Shown: in pieces, positions 46,451 to 56,969 of the stretch
How the letters are laid out: each line of letters begins with the position of its first letter
Position numbering within the stretch: the stretch's first letter is position 1
Assembly: GCA_023053575.1 (NCBI GenBank)
Contig: JAKZAP010000001.1
Coordinates: 20,106,533 to 20,170,532, forward strand
Source: Branchinecta lynchi
Lineage: Eukaryota > Arthropoda > Branchiopoda > Anostraca > Branchinectidae
Reading direction: 5' to 3'
Length of the DNA: 64,000 bases
Notes under the pieces: generated by a model
Seen by the model: the letters and a program-made list of their open reading frames with translations, nothing else
What the model was told of the DNA's origin: nothing
Database searches by the model: none
Translations under genes and position numbers: made by a program

Positions 46451-47868
46451 ACAAGACCAAAGGTTTCGATGGGATCCCAAAAATTCAATATCTGATCCAG
46501 ACAACTGGGTCTTGTCTTAGCCAGATCCAGTCTTCACCAGACTCCTTGAACATTTTTACAATTAAAATTGCTAAATAGCTAATCAGCTGAGAAAACCAAG
46601 TTCAGATTTGGATTCAGCATGTGTGTTTACCCCTATAAGTCATATCTGTTTTGACGAAAACTTCCTGCGACTTCTGCCAATTTCCCGGTTCCGGCCGAAC
46701 TCCAGAACTACTTGTCCGGCGAAAAAAGAAAGCTCAAAGACGAAATCAGGGTATCTTCTTTCCCCAGTAATGAACATCTAATCAACTTCAAATAGAAATT
46801 TAGCTTATAACAAATTTTCCGATTCCAGCCGGATTCCGGTCGAACTATATGTCCGGGTAAAATACGATTGTCACACAGGGACTCAGCATCTCTTCTTACC
46901 CCTAAATCGCTTATCTAATCAACTAGAAATAAAACTTTGACTTCCAACAGTTTTCCGGTTTAGGCCGGATTCCGGACGATCTACATGTCCGGGTAGAAAC
47001 TTGTTTTCACATAAGTGTTCAGCATGTCTTCTTGCCCTAAATCGAACATCTAATCAACTCCAAATAAAACTTTTAATTTTGACAAACTTTCCGGTTTGGG
47101 CCGGATTCCGGTCGAAATACTTGTCCGTCGAGAAAATCGTTTTCACCATCGTCTTCAGCATGTCTCCCTACCTCTAAATCGAACATTTAATCAACTTCAA
47201 ATAAAACTTTTACTTTCAACAAACTTTCCGGTTTGGGCCGGATTCCGGGCTAAATACTTGTCCATCGAGAAAATAGTTTTCACCATCGTCTTCAGCATGT
47301 CTTCCTACCCCTAAATCGAACATCTAATCTACTTCAAATAAAACTTTTACTTTCAACAAACTTTCCGGTTTGGGCCGGATTCCGGGCGAAATACTTGTCC
47401 GTCGAGAAAATAACTTTCACCATCGTCTTCAGCATGTCTTCCTACTCCTAAATCGAACATCTAATCAACTTCAAATAAAACTTTTACTTTCAACAAACTT
47501 TCCGGTTTTGGCCGGATTCCGGGCGAACTACTTGTCCGATGACAAAATGGTTTTCACCGTCGTGTTCAGCATGTCTTCTTACCCCATAATCGACTATCAC
47601 ATTAGCTGTTTCAAAATATTTTGTTTGTCCCTTAATTTGAATCCCCTCCCCCACCCCTAAATGTAGAGCTACAAAGCCCATCTACGAACTTGACTGGTCC
47701 GACGACCCAACGAACCCTCACACCAAGTTTCATCAAAATATCTCATTCCCTTCGAGAGTTATCGTGCTTACAGACGGACGGACGGACGGACGGACGGACG
47801 GACGGACGGACAGACGGACAACTTTTGCGATGTCATAGGTATCCCTCCACTTACGTTTTGGGATCCCA
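46451..47868 (-). mobile_element. Family A element, complete, inverted
   Basis: Begins ACAAGACCAAAGG..GATGGGATCCCA and ends GTTTTGGGATCCCA, with A-rich flanks on both sides (GGACAAA before, AAAAGAAAAG after). The four rightmost cores repeat at exactly 137 bp (47096, 47233, 47370), followed by a (GACG)n microsatellite at 47774-47820. It looks nearly identical by eye to 57511-58971. It sits within the TIR element 46018-47931. Confidence 0.93.
47774..47820. repeat. GACG tetranucleotide microsatellite
   Basis: About eleven tandem GACG units with one CAGA interruption, at the family's usual position between the CGAGAGTTATCG block and GACAACTTTTGCGATG. The sister copy has a longer array (58843-58922). 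Confidence 0.95.
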
Positions 47869-47993
47869 AAAAGAAAAGAAAATGCAGCATTAATGCAGCA
47901 TTTACAGCACCAAAAAGCTTTCGGACACGTTCTATGATAGAAATCCTCGAGCTTGCCACTCAGAACATCTAACTTCGTTTAGATTATCTAAAA

Positions 47994-48310
47994 CAAGAGC
48001 CAGAAGCTCATAAGGTACTTGCATGGCTGGGTACGCCAGAGGATGAAAGTAGAAATTTGCCAATTCGTGGGTTTGTTCTAATAATTTGTAGGCGGAACCC
48101 TTGAGATAATAATGATGGGCCCTTGAAAATCTTGAGAATGTATTGTTTGGTAAAAAGTATTTTATTTTTGCAATTGGCTGCGATGATACGCACTTTAAGA
48201 GCACTAAAGATTCATCTGTAAGCAAAATCCTTGAGGCAAAAATGATGATGGGCTCATCGGGACCATGAAAATGTATATTTTACTCAAAAGTATTTTTGTC
48301 CTTTAAAGGG
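47994..48310 (+). mobile_element. Family B element 5' end and C array
   Basis: CAAGAGCCAGAAGCTC, GCACTTGCATGGCTGG-like sequence and GAATTTGCCAATTCGTGGG, then C units with GTAAGCAAAATCCTTGAGGC. It is interrupted at ~48311 by element O and at 48747 by MITE Q, and resumes at 49119. Confidence 0.8.
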
Positions 48311-48742
48311 CTAGCTATCACGACTATCACGACACAAAAATTTCTAGACAAATTTTCGCGAGACAAGTCAGTCATTTGGCAATTATCACGAGGCAAACCT
48401 TGCTAAAGACAAATTTCAGTGAGACAAATCCGGCATAAAGACGTTCTATAAATTCAGTTTTCACAATTTCTAACTGGATTTGGGTTGACATTCTGTTTCC
48501 AAAATCAAAACTGACTACTATCCTAATATTCACCCTCTACTATATATACGGTAGTTCACTCTAAGCTGATTGTCGTAATCCTACTTTTCTTAACCCGGGT
48601 TGTCTCGTGAAAGGGTTTTCTAATGAATAATTGCCTCTCGAAGATTTAATTAATGCTCTGATTGCCTCGTGCCGATTTGCCTAGTGACACTTGTCAAAAG
48701 CCGATTGTCTCGTGAAAACTTTTCTTGAGATATGCTCCCCCT
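48311..48742. mobile_element. Foldback-like element O with GAGACAA repeat arms
   Basis: The left arm has GCGAGACAAGTCAG, ATCACGAGGCAAACC and GTGAGACAAAT. The right arm has the inverses GTTGTCTCGTGAAAG, TTGCCTCTCGAAG, TTGCCTCGTGCCG and TTGTCTCGTGAAAA. Units of ~20-25 bp are inverted across a ~150-bp unique centre. This resembles the minisatellite-ended MULE at 42949. No coding sequence. Confidence 0.6.
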
Positions 48743-48746
48743 TTAA

Positions 48747-49114
48747 AGGACCCCCCCCCCACTATTTACTCTAACTTAACAGTATTTTAAAATATTTGAA
48801 TACTTTAAAACTACGCTGTGCTTTGAACAAATAACCCAAGGTTTTGGCTGTGTTAAGCCTTTTCCGAGACCCGTTGACTTGAGGCGAAAACAGGGAAACA
48901 AATTTACATCGTTTTTCTGACGGAAAACTTTTCGCAGACAACCGTCGACAAGTGATACAGATTGAAGGTAGCAAAATACGGCAGGTGAGCAAGTCAGCGT
49001 GATTTTGTTAGAGGGGTTGGAATGTACCGTACGAAATTGGGGTCACCGGGTTTAGAAATATACTGAGTGATAATGGAAGTAGGTTGCATTAGTATTATAG
49101 GTAAGACAGATCCT
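48747..49114 (-). mobile_element. TTAA-type MITE (family Q), copy 2
   Basis: TTAA at 48743-48746 and 49115-49118. Ends AGGACCCC and AGATCCT are short inverted termini. The body is the reverse complement relative of 29778-30149, with the same GACGGTTGTCTGCGAAAAG-type centre. The insertion splits family B/C sequence. Confidence 0.8.
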
Positions 49115-49118
49115 TTAA

Positions 49119-49585
49119 TTTCACTTGTAAACAAACCCTTAAGACGAAGTCCTAGAAATTCATTTCGAAGCAAAAGCTTGAGGCATAAATGACCATGGGC
49201 TCATGGAGATCATGATAATGTATATTTTGCATAAAAGTCCAGCTGTCACTGACGTACCTAAGACTTGTGCTTGTTCTTCCCACTAAGTTTCATCCCGATC
49301 GCTCCACTCTAAGCGTGTAACAAGATTTCCGGTTCTCCCTCCAACTACCCCCGTTTGCCCACATTTATAGGAAGGTCTGGCTTGAAATGGGCTGCGTCAC
49401 GAAGTCTTCCCAAATATCAAGTTTCATTGAGATCGGATCCCCCGATCTCGTTCGAAAGTTAAACATACCTCAAGATTCAGGATTCCCTCTCCCTCCACTC
49501 CCCCCACGATGGTCGGATTGGGAATTTGACTATTTCCAGATTTGGTCGGATCCCTGATACGCCTGCTAAGTTTCATTGTCTGAGC
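49119..49585 (+). mobile_element. Family B element, continuation
   Basis: C units (TTTCACTTGTAAACAAACCC, AGGCATAAATGACC) then B subunits with CTAAGTTTCATCCCG, CAAGTTTCATTGAGATC and CTAAGTTTCATTGTC. Broken at 49586 by element R, beyond which B resumes at 51732. Confidence 0.8.
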
Positions 49586-51723
49586 CAGAGATGTAGTCTG
49601 AATCTTGGTCTTACGACCAGTGGCAAATTCTTGGTCTTGGTGTTGTTCTTGCGCTCTCGGTCGTCAAGACCTTGCCTGGTGTTCAAGACCCTAATTACAG
49701 CAGGATTAATTTCGGAACTATTCAAGGGAAAAGGTTGATTAAACGGATTGCATCATCGGGACAGATTTTGAAGGTAAAGAGATTAGTGGATGAAAATTAT
49801 TATTTGTAGGGGTTAATCATCATGATCATTAATAAGTGAAGGCTTGACGTTAGTAGCTTCAGTTAAAAAACATTGGTTACCAAGGAACCTTCTGTAGTGA
49901 AGTATGCGTTTACCAACTGTCAGCTTTGTGAGAAGACTTTGAAGTGGTCCGCTGTTTCTAAGTTCTGTACAGCATGTACATCTACTGTTAAAATGTTTTT
50001 ATCATTGGCTGAATTTTACCAGGAGTGACGAAGAAATTGCAGAATTATAAAAATAGCCAACTGCTAAATCAGCCTTTCTATTCATACATCAGCCAAATCT
50101 TTGGCTTTTATGGCACTTGCCCTTCGGTCTGACAGTAAATTGCCCTTCGGTCAAGTGCCATATAGCCATCACAATATTAAGAACTTTATGATTAAGAAGG
50201 ATATGGTCACTTTCCCGATCCGACCATCGTGGGGGTGGAGGGAGGGGGAATCCAGAATCTTGAAGTATTTATATCTTTGAACGGGTGGTCGGATCTTAAT
50301 GAAACTTGATATTTGGAAAGACCCGTGTCGCAGACGACAGAGTTATAATCCAGACCGGATCCGGTGACTTTTGAGGGGAGCTGAATGGGAACCCGCAATC
50401 TTGGGGATGAGACTTGGTGGGAAGAATAAGCACAAGTCCTAGATACATTGTTGACACAACCGGACCGGATTTGGGCACTGTGAGGGGGCGGGGATTACAG
50501 TGATCCTGTTAGTTCGATACTTACTGATTTGTTTGGGCGGTGAAACTTGGAGGCATATCGGGGGCCGGAATATAGATAGATTGATAAATCAGTGTCTTTC
50601 AAAAGCCCACGGACTATATACACAAACAAACAAACAAAAAATATAACTTAAACAATCAGTGACTCGAGTAGTTGTTTACCCGATCCGACCCTCATAGTGG
50701 GAGTGGAAGGATGGGGACCCGGAATCTAGTGGCATGCATCACTTTTGAAAGGAATGGAACTGATTAGTGGGGAGCCGAACCACATGCGGCAACGGTTGGG
50801 TGAGTTGGAGGCCCCCCAGATGCACAAAAACCAAACAGATTGACAGAATGGAATGCAAGTTGGAAAATACCGAGTTATGCGGCCTTGATTTGTTATTTGG
50901 CATCCGGACCGGATACGAGGGAAGCGGGAACCGGGAATTTGCAGATAGGCCATGCTCCGATTCCAGTCAGACTTGATGAACAGGAAGAGGAGATGTCAGA
51001 GATGCGAGGCTCGCATAGGGGTCAAACAAGTGTAGCGATTTGAACGAAAATTGGAAAGTATAGAGATCATACGCCGTAGATGACATATTTAACGGTTTCG
51101 ACCTGACCTGACCACGGGGGGGGGGGGGGGGGGGAGGGGCATACCGCAAGTTAATACAAATACTCTTATTCGATTGAAACTAACTTGTTAGGGTAAAAGA
51201 AAATGCTTTAGATAATCCATTTAGGAGTGGACCGAACCAGACTCGGCCGCAGTAGGGGGGGGGGGGGGTGTACCGGAAATCATGTAGCACGTCTAGGGAC
51301 CAAACGATTGGATCCATTGGGTTGAAACTTGGAAGGTAGAAAACTAGATATCTTATTTCTAGGTCCGAACTGCATTTTGGACGGGGGGTATTTTGTTTTG
51401 GTGAAAATAAATCGGTTGACCAACCTCTTTTTGGAAATTATTACTCAGAAATTATTGGGAGAATTGGATTATCTAAATGCAGCAGAGATATTGGCATATA
51501 ATTATGAAAATTTTATTTGCGTACTTATTGAAAGAAATATAATCAGCTTCCTTTTCATTAATGTCCCGTAGTTAAGCTAGAAACGAAATTCCTCACTAAT
51601 CTAGTAACATAGACTTTCTTGGTCTTGGTCTTAAGACCAGAGCTAAATTCTTGGTGTTGGTATCAATACCAGGGCTAAAATCTTGGCCTTGGCCTTGACA
51701 TTTCGGTCTTGTCGACATCACTG
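49586..51723. mobile_element. Ancient hAT-like element R
   Basis: Ends CAGAGATGTAG and CGACATCACTG are imperfect inverted CAG-type termini. The flanks GTCTGAGC (49578-49585) and GTCCTAGC (51724-51731) agree at 6 of 8 positions, and the right one matches the family B consensus at this site. Inside both ends are CTTGGTCTTA..GACCAG repeats. The middle is an inverted family B copy (50108-51390). No transposase. Confidence 0.55.
50108..51390 (-). mobile_element. Family B element, inverted, 5' end lost
   Basis: TTTTATGGCACTTGCCC at the left is the complement of the 3' hairpin end. Inverted subunits follow (GATGAAACTTGG variants; GGGGGTGGAGGGAGGGGG), including the GAGCCGAACCACATGCGG block of the longer subfamily. 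A small CAAACAAACAAACAAAAAA insert lies near 50625. Confidence 0.75.
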
Positions 51724-51731
51724 GTCCTAGC

Positions 51732-51805
51732 CCATCCGGAAGTAACTTAACTCCAGGTCACGGAAAATTCCGGAACCCTCCTTCAACTCCCCCCACAGTA
51801 GGCAA
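51732..51805 (+). mobile_element. Family B remnant after element R
   Basis: CCCATCCGGAAGTAACTTAAC, GGAACCCTCC and CTCCCCCCACAGT match a B subunit in the order expected from 49585, confirming that R interrupts a B copy. Breaks off near 51805. Confidence 0.7.
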
Positions 51806-53025
51806 ATCCCGTTGTTCTTGAAAACTTAAAAACAGTCTGTCTTGCTCTGTCCTCCATTTAGCAATTTCTTTCCTGCTTCTAATATATTTTTTTTTTCATC
51901 GGATCTACTTTAAATTTCCAAAATATCTGTTAACACCTTGGACTAGTAATTTCTTTTTGGCATTGGATCTTCTGTCCGCAAAGATTATCAGATCTTCCGC
52001 TAGTGAACTGTACCACCAGTGGTCTTCCCTCTTCGAGTGAACTGTAGTGCTGTTCACTCGAACAGCACTATACTGTTCAGCGCAAAATTTTTCTAGGTGT
52101 GTTGTCTCTTTTGTTCTTCTGCTGTACCCGGTCACTAGAGCTACACGCCCTCCATTGTTTTTTTGACTGTTTACAAATATACTGAACTGGATAACAGTTA
52201 TATATATAAGCAATACTAACGTATAAAACATATACGCCCATAGAAATTAGTGTTAATGTCTCACCATTTCACTATCATGCGGATGGAACGCATGAGCCCT
52301 TGCCGTGGCAACGGAACGCATAAATGCAACACGGACTAGATGTGAGTGCAACGCAAGACTGAAAGCCCCTAAACCTATACTTTGACCATCCAGTATCCAG
52401 TCACCTTCATAACACCTTTTTCTGCTAAACGACTCCGAAACAAACACAACAACGTCCTTTCTCTAGTTTAGCTTGCTTAGATACTATACCCTCGCATACA
52501 TACTCAAATCCACCTATATACCGAAACAAGAAGACTGATTACATACACCTTTTACTATTTCAAGATTCTAATGACTTCTGTTAAATTGCCGACTTTTCGA
52601 GGATTCCAGGTGAATTGCTTGTCGGCAAGAAACAAAAGTTCAGATAAGAAGACAACATGTCTTATTCCCCTAAACTGATAGTGTTGGCTTGATTAATATT
52701 GTTTTCACTTTGAAATCGGACTTGCTGGCAACAGGGCTATGTTGCCTGTCGACGACGCCAGAGCTCACGGCCCGGAAGTTGACATTGGGTCTCTGTATTA
52801 GTTTTCCAGGTCACGTCTCTTCAGCCATGGTTTTCTTGGTACTCGTCTCTTTGATGCAGCTTTGATTTCTCCTATTCCTGTCTCCTCGCTAAGGAATCTA
52901 CTCAAAGGATACATGGTTCGCTTTAAACTGCACTGTTCCTACCGGGCCCACTAGGAACTTGACTTGTACTTTAATCCAAAGAATCTTGACACCAGGTCCA
53001 AACAGAAGGTCAACAGCTCTGAGAG
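51806..53025. other. Unassigned stretch with one intriguing open frame
   Basis: The minus frame 51905-52231 encodes 108 residues. It starts MFYTLVLLIYITVIQFSIF, a hydrophobic leader that could be a signal peptide or membrane anchor, and is followed by a basic, Trp-containing segment (EDHWWYSSLAEDLIIFADRR). I do not recognise it. A diverged family A core fragment lies at about 52578-52680. The rest shows nothing clear. Confidence 0.35.
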
Positions 53026-53125
53026 TCAGGGACGTCACGACGGGGGGGGGGACGAAGCGCCACGATTTTTCGTCAAAACAATTGATTTTCTTCATGAAAA
53101 CAGTCGGTTTTTCTGAAAGTCAGTT
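53026..53125. mobile_element. hAT-like MITE family D, truncated
   Basis: CAGGGACGTCACGAC, a G run and GCGCCACGATTTTTCGTC, then CATGAAAACAGTCGGTTTTT match one end of the 19621-19952 copy in reverse orientation. The other end is missing. Confidence 0.65.
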
Positions 53126-53148
53126 GAGGAAATCAAATGGGGTCGCCT

Positions 53149-53643
53149 ATCACACAGTCCGTTTTATTGCCATATGGCGATCGCAATTTCTGTCCGTCCG
53201 TCGGTCTGTCGGTCAGTCGGTCCGGGTTTTGCTAGTTCGGGTATTTCTACATAAGCTAGGACGATGAAACTTGGCAGGCATATCAGGGACCTCAAATGAT
53301 TAAGTGGGAAATAGTCACTTCCCCGATCCGACCATCATTGGGGGAGTAGAAGGAGGAGGAATCCGGAATATTGAGGAATTTAAACTTTTGAACGGGTGAA
53401 CGAATAGCAATGAAATTTGATATTTGGAGAGATTTCGCGCCTCAGACGACCCACTTAAAATCCGGACCAGATCCAGTGACTTTGGGGGGGGGAGCTGGAG
53501 GGGGGAACCGGAAATCTTGGGAAACTCGAGGGATCGGGACGAAACTTGGTGGAAAGAACAAGAACAAGTCCTAGATACATCATTGACATAACCGGAACGG
53601 ATTCGGGCACTGTGGGGGGAGTTTGGGGGCGGAACTCGGTGAT
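53149..53643 (-). mobile_element. Family B element, inverted, 3' part
   Basis: TTATTGCCATATGGCGATCGC (the 3' terminus reversed), the GTCCGTCCGTCGG tract and inverted subunits with GATGAAACTTGGCAGG and GACGAAACTTGGTGG. It is cut at CGGTGAT (53637-53643), the target duplication of the Penelope-like complex, and continues at 59391. Confidence 0.85.
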
Positions 53644-53740
53644 AAATATTCTTTGAGCCCAAGCTGACTTTGAAACATTTATTCAAACAATGTTTACAAC
53701 GGATACGTCAGCTACGACTCTTCATCAGCGAGATTTCGGA

Positions 53741-54040
53741 ACTTCTATTCTCAAGGCAGCCTGTTTGGGTTCCTGATATATCTACCAAATTGCATCGTCC
53801 TAATACCGAACTCGCAGGATCACCGAATCCCTTTATTCAAACAATGTTTACAACGGATACGTCAGCTATGATTCTTCATCAGCGATATTTCGGCCCTTCT
53901 TGGCAAGGGTCTTCGTCAGGCTGTCAATCCTCTGGTTCAACTTCGGGGAAGGAAACAAACCTGTAATAAATAACTGAAGCTTCTCCCGACTATAAATATC
54001 TTATTAAGGTAAATTATCTTCAAATACCACTAAAATGAAA
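53741..54040 (-). repeat. Inverted duplicate of 59170-59476
   Basis: Nearly identical to the reverse complement of 59170-59476. It includes not only PLE 3'-UTR sequence but also ~75 bp of the family B flank beyond the PLE end (GGCAGCCTGTTTGGGTTCC and the junction ATCACCGAATCCC). Because the flank is copied too, this is a segmental inverted duplication rather than a second insertion. Confidence 0.85.
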
Positions 54041-56750
54041 CAAGAGCTACGAGCTCATATGGCACTTGTACGAGTAGGCTGTACAAGAAAGTAGATGAAA
54101 ACGTCACAAAATACACCCGCCATCCAAAAAGGCGGTTCGGAAATAGAAATAGGATATTTAGTTTCACTCATTTCTGAGCAGTTCCGGCATCGTCTCGATT
54201 GCAAATGCACATGACTGTTCAAACTTTCATCCCAATAAATCCATTTGTTTGATCCCTAGACGTGCTACACGATTTCCGGTACTCACTCTATTTCCACCTA
54301 CCGTGGCCGAATCTGGTTCGGAATAAAAAAAAATCGACCACCTAAAGCATCTTCGTTTATACCATCTACCAAGTTTCACTCGAATCTGAGCATTTTTGGA
54401 AAGTTCCGGTACCCCCCCCCCCTTCCCACCAACGTTGTCGGAGCCGGTTCGGGCCCAATCTCTTAATTCCCTCATCAAGTTTGACTGAAATTGGAGCATA
54501 GCCTATCTGCAAGTTTCCAGTACCCCCCCCCCCCCCTACCTTGGCCGAATCCGGCCCAGACGCCAAATAACAAATCTAGGCCGCATAAACTCGGCACTGT
54601 CGAATTGCATCTCATTCGGTCCATCCGTTTGGTTTTTGTGCATGTCAAAAGTCCCCCCACCCCCAATTCCCCTAATCGTGGTCGCATATGGTTCGAACGC
54701 ATGTTTTACATGTCGAGGCCATCGATTCGTATCACCCATGAAGTTTCACTCGAATCAGACCACTCGTTCGCAATTTATAGAAGTTCATATTTCTCTTCTC
54801 TTGGTCCCCCGAAAATGCTCGGATCTAGGAACGGAAGTTGCCGGGGGTATGTTGTGTCAGGTTTTTAAGTCAAGATAATTCGGGTCGCTAATATGCCTGT
54901 AAAGTTTCGTTGTCGTTTTACAGCTGGAACTATTCTAACTCACGACTACCGGAATTCCAGGAAACCCCCTCCAACTCCCCCCACAGAGCCCCGAAACCAT
55001 CTGGCTCCGTCAATTTCATCTAGGCCTAATGCTTGTTCCATCCATTAAGTTTCGTCCCAATCCCTCTACTTTTAGAGTTTCTTGAGTTTTCCACCCCCCC
55101 CCCATCCCCACAGGTATCGGACCCGACTCGGACGTGACACTGAACGTCCGAGGCGATAGCTCACCAGACAAGTTTCATTCAAATCCGATCACCCGTTCAA
55201 AAGTTATGCACGCCACTAGATTCCGGACTCCCCATCCACCCACTCCCCCCACGATGGTCGGGTCGGGGAAACGGCTGTTCTCAAGTCAATCTGTTCGGAT
55301 CCCTGACATACCTGCCAAGTTTCATCGCCCTAGGACATCAGGAAGTATGCCGAACTCGCGGGATCGCTAGAAATCCGGACCCCCACCCCAACTCCCCCAC
55401 AGTGCCCTGATCCGGTCCGGTTATGTCAATGACGTGTCGAGGACCTGTGCTTGTTTTTCCCACCAAGTTTCATCCCGATCCCTCCACTTTAAACGTTTCT
55501 CAAAATTTCCAGTTTCCTCCTCCAACTCCCCCCAGTGTCATCGGATCCGGCCCGGATTTAAAATGAGGTGTCTGAGACACAAGGTCATCCTAAGTATCAA
55601 TTTTCATCAAGATCCGATCACCCGTTCAAAAGTTATGCACGCCACTAGATTCCGGACTCCCCATCCACCCACTCCCCCCACGATGGTCGGGTCGGGGAAA
55701 CGGCTGTTCTCAAGTCAATCTGTTCGGATCCTTGACATACCTGCCAAGTTTCATCGCCCTAGGACACCAGGAAGTATGCCGAACTCGCGGGATCGCTAGA
55801 AATCCGGACCCCCACCCCAACTCCCCCACAGTGCCCTGATCCGGTCCGGTTATGTCAATGATGTTTCTAGGACCTGTGCTTGTTTTTCCCACCAAGTTTC
55901 ATCCCGATCCCTCCACTTTAAGCGTTTCTCAAAATTTCCGGTTCCCTCCTGCAACTCCCCCCAGTGTCATCGGATCCGGCCCGGATTTAAAGCGAGGAGT
56001 CTGAGACACGAGGTCATCCTAAATATCAATTTTCATTAATATCCGATCACCCGTTCGCAAGCTAAAAATACCTCAAATTTTGGCTTCACCCTCCCTCCAC
56101 TCCCCCCCCCCCAGATGGTCGAATCGGCGAATTGATGATTTCCTATTTAAGCTGGTCGGGTTCCAGACATGCCTGTCAATTTCCATCGTCCCAGCACATC
56201 AGGAAGCACGGAACTCGCGGGATCACTACAAATTCGGACTTCTCCCCCCCCCCCCCAACTCCCCCAAAGTGAGCGGATCCGTTCCGGTTATATCAGTCAC
56301 GTATCTAGGACTTTTGCTTGTACTTTCCACCAAGTTTCATTCGGATCCCTCCACTCTAAGTGTTTTCCAAGATTTCCGGTTTCCCCCTCTAACTCCCCCC
56401 AGTGTCACCGGATCCGGTCTGGATTTAAAATGGAGGGTCTGAGACACGAATTCCTTCCATGTATTAAGTTTCATTAAGATCCGATCACCCGTTCGTAAGC
56501 TAAAAATATCTCGTTTTTCCTATTTTTTCCGGATTCCCCCTCCCTCCACTCCCCTCCAGATGGTCGGATCGAGAAAGCGACAATTTCTAATCTAATCTGG
56601 TCCAGTTCCTGATATGCTTGCCAAGTTTCATCGTCCTAGCTTATCTGGAAGTGCCCGAACTAGCAAAACCGGGACCGACAGACCGACAGACCGACTGACG
56701 GACAGAAATTACAATTGCTATATGGCACTTGAGTAAGCTCAAGTGCCATA
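54041..56750 (+). mobile_element. Family B element, complete, 2.7 kb, inside the PLE
   Basis: Starts CAAGAGCTACGAGCTC and ends CACTTGAGTAAGCTCAAGTG then CCATA. It is the longest complete B copy. Blocks 55161-55440 and 55595-55870 are almost identical, giving a superunit period of ~432 bp. The PLE reads GAAAAAACTAGTCCTGAG in the plus-oriented copy; here its two halves are separated by the insertion, within the A run and without duplication. No coding region. Confidence 0.92.
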
Positions 56751-56840
56751 AAAAGTAGTCCTGAGATTCAATTTTTGACACGGACGCTGTTTTTGCTGCA
56801 TGATTGGGGCGTTGACAGGAAAGCATTTCTGCGCCATCTA
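56751..56840 (-). pseudogene. PLE ORF 3'-terminal remnant, inverted copy
   Basis: The complement reads ..QRPNHAAKTASVSKIESQD, close to RSSNRSAKTAAVSKIKSQD at the end of the plus-oriented copy (59180). It continues the minus-oriented PLE on the far side of the B insertion. Confidence 0.75.
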
Positions 56841-56969
56841 GGAGATGTTTGTCGCAAATTTTGATGGCTCGATGATGGCTAGCCATCAATGATTGATTGG
56901 CTAGCCATCTACTAGCCATTTTTTTATTGGCTAGCCATCAAAAAATGCGACAAAGATCTCCTAGATGAC
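56838..56969. mobile_element. Small foldback MITE with CATCTAGGAGAT ends
   Basis: CATCTAGGAGATGTTTGTCG..TTTTGATGGCT at the left and its inverse AGCCATCAAAAAATGCGAC..ATCTCCTAGATG at the right form ~36-bp inverted arms. The middle has four copies of the palindrome TGGCTAGCCA or relatives. It sits exactly where the two PLE halves of opposite orientation meet. Confidence 0.75.

Larger units (their letters stand above)
46018..47931. mobile_element. TIR element with CTATG duplication, interrupted by family A
   Basis: AACGTGTCCGAAAGCT (46018-46033) and its complement AGCTTTCGGACACGTT (47916-47931) are flanked by CTATG at 46013-46017 and 47932-47936. Subterminal palindromes such as ATGCTGAATTAATTCAGCAT and repeats of ATGCAGCATTAATGC lie inside both ends. 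Without the family A copy (46451-47868) it is ~0.5 kb. An alternative reading is a 17-bp TIR with a TAT duplication; the sequence cannot separate the two. Confidence 0.8.

Noticed and set aside
47096..47660. Series of look-alike frames beginning MGRIPGEILVRREN
   Set aside because: They are spaced exactly 137 bp and are read-through of family A cores; 137 is not a multiple of three, so the cores cannot encode one repeat protein.
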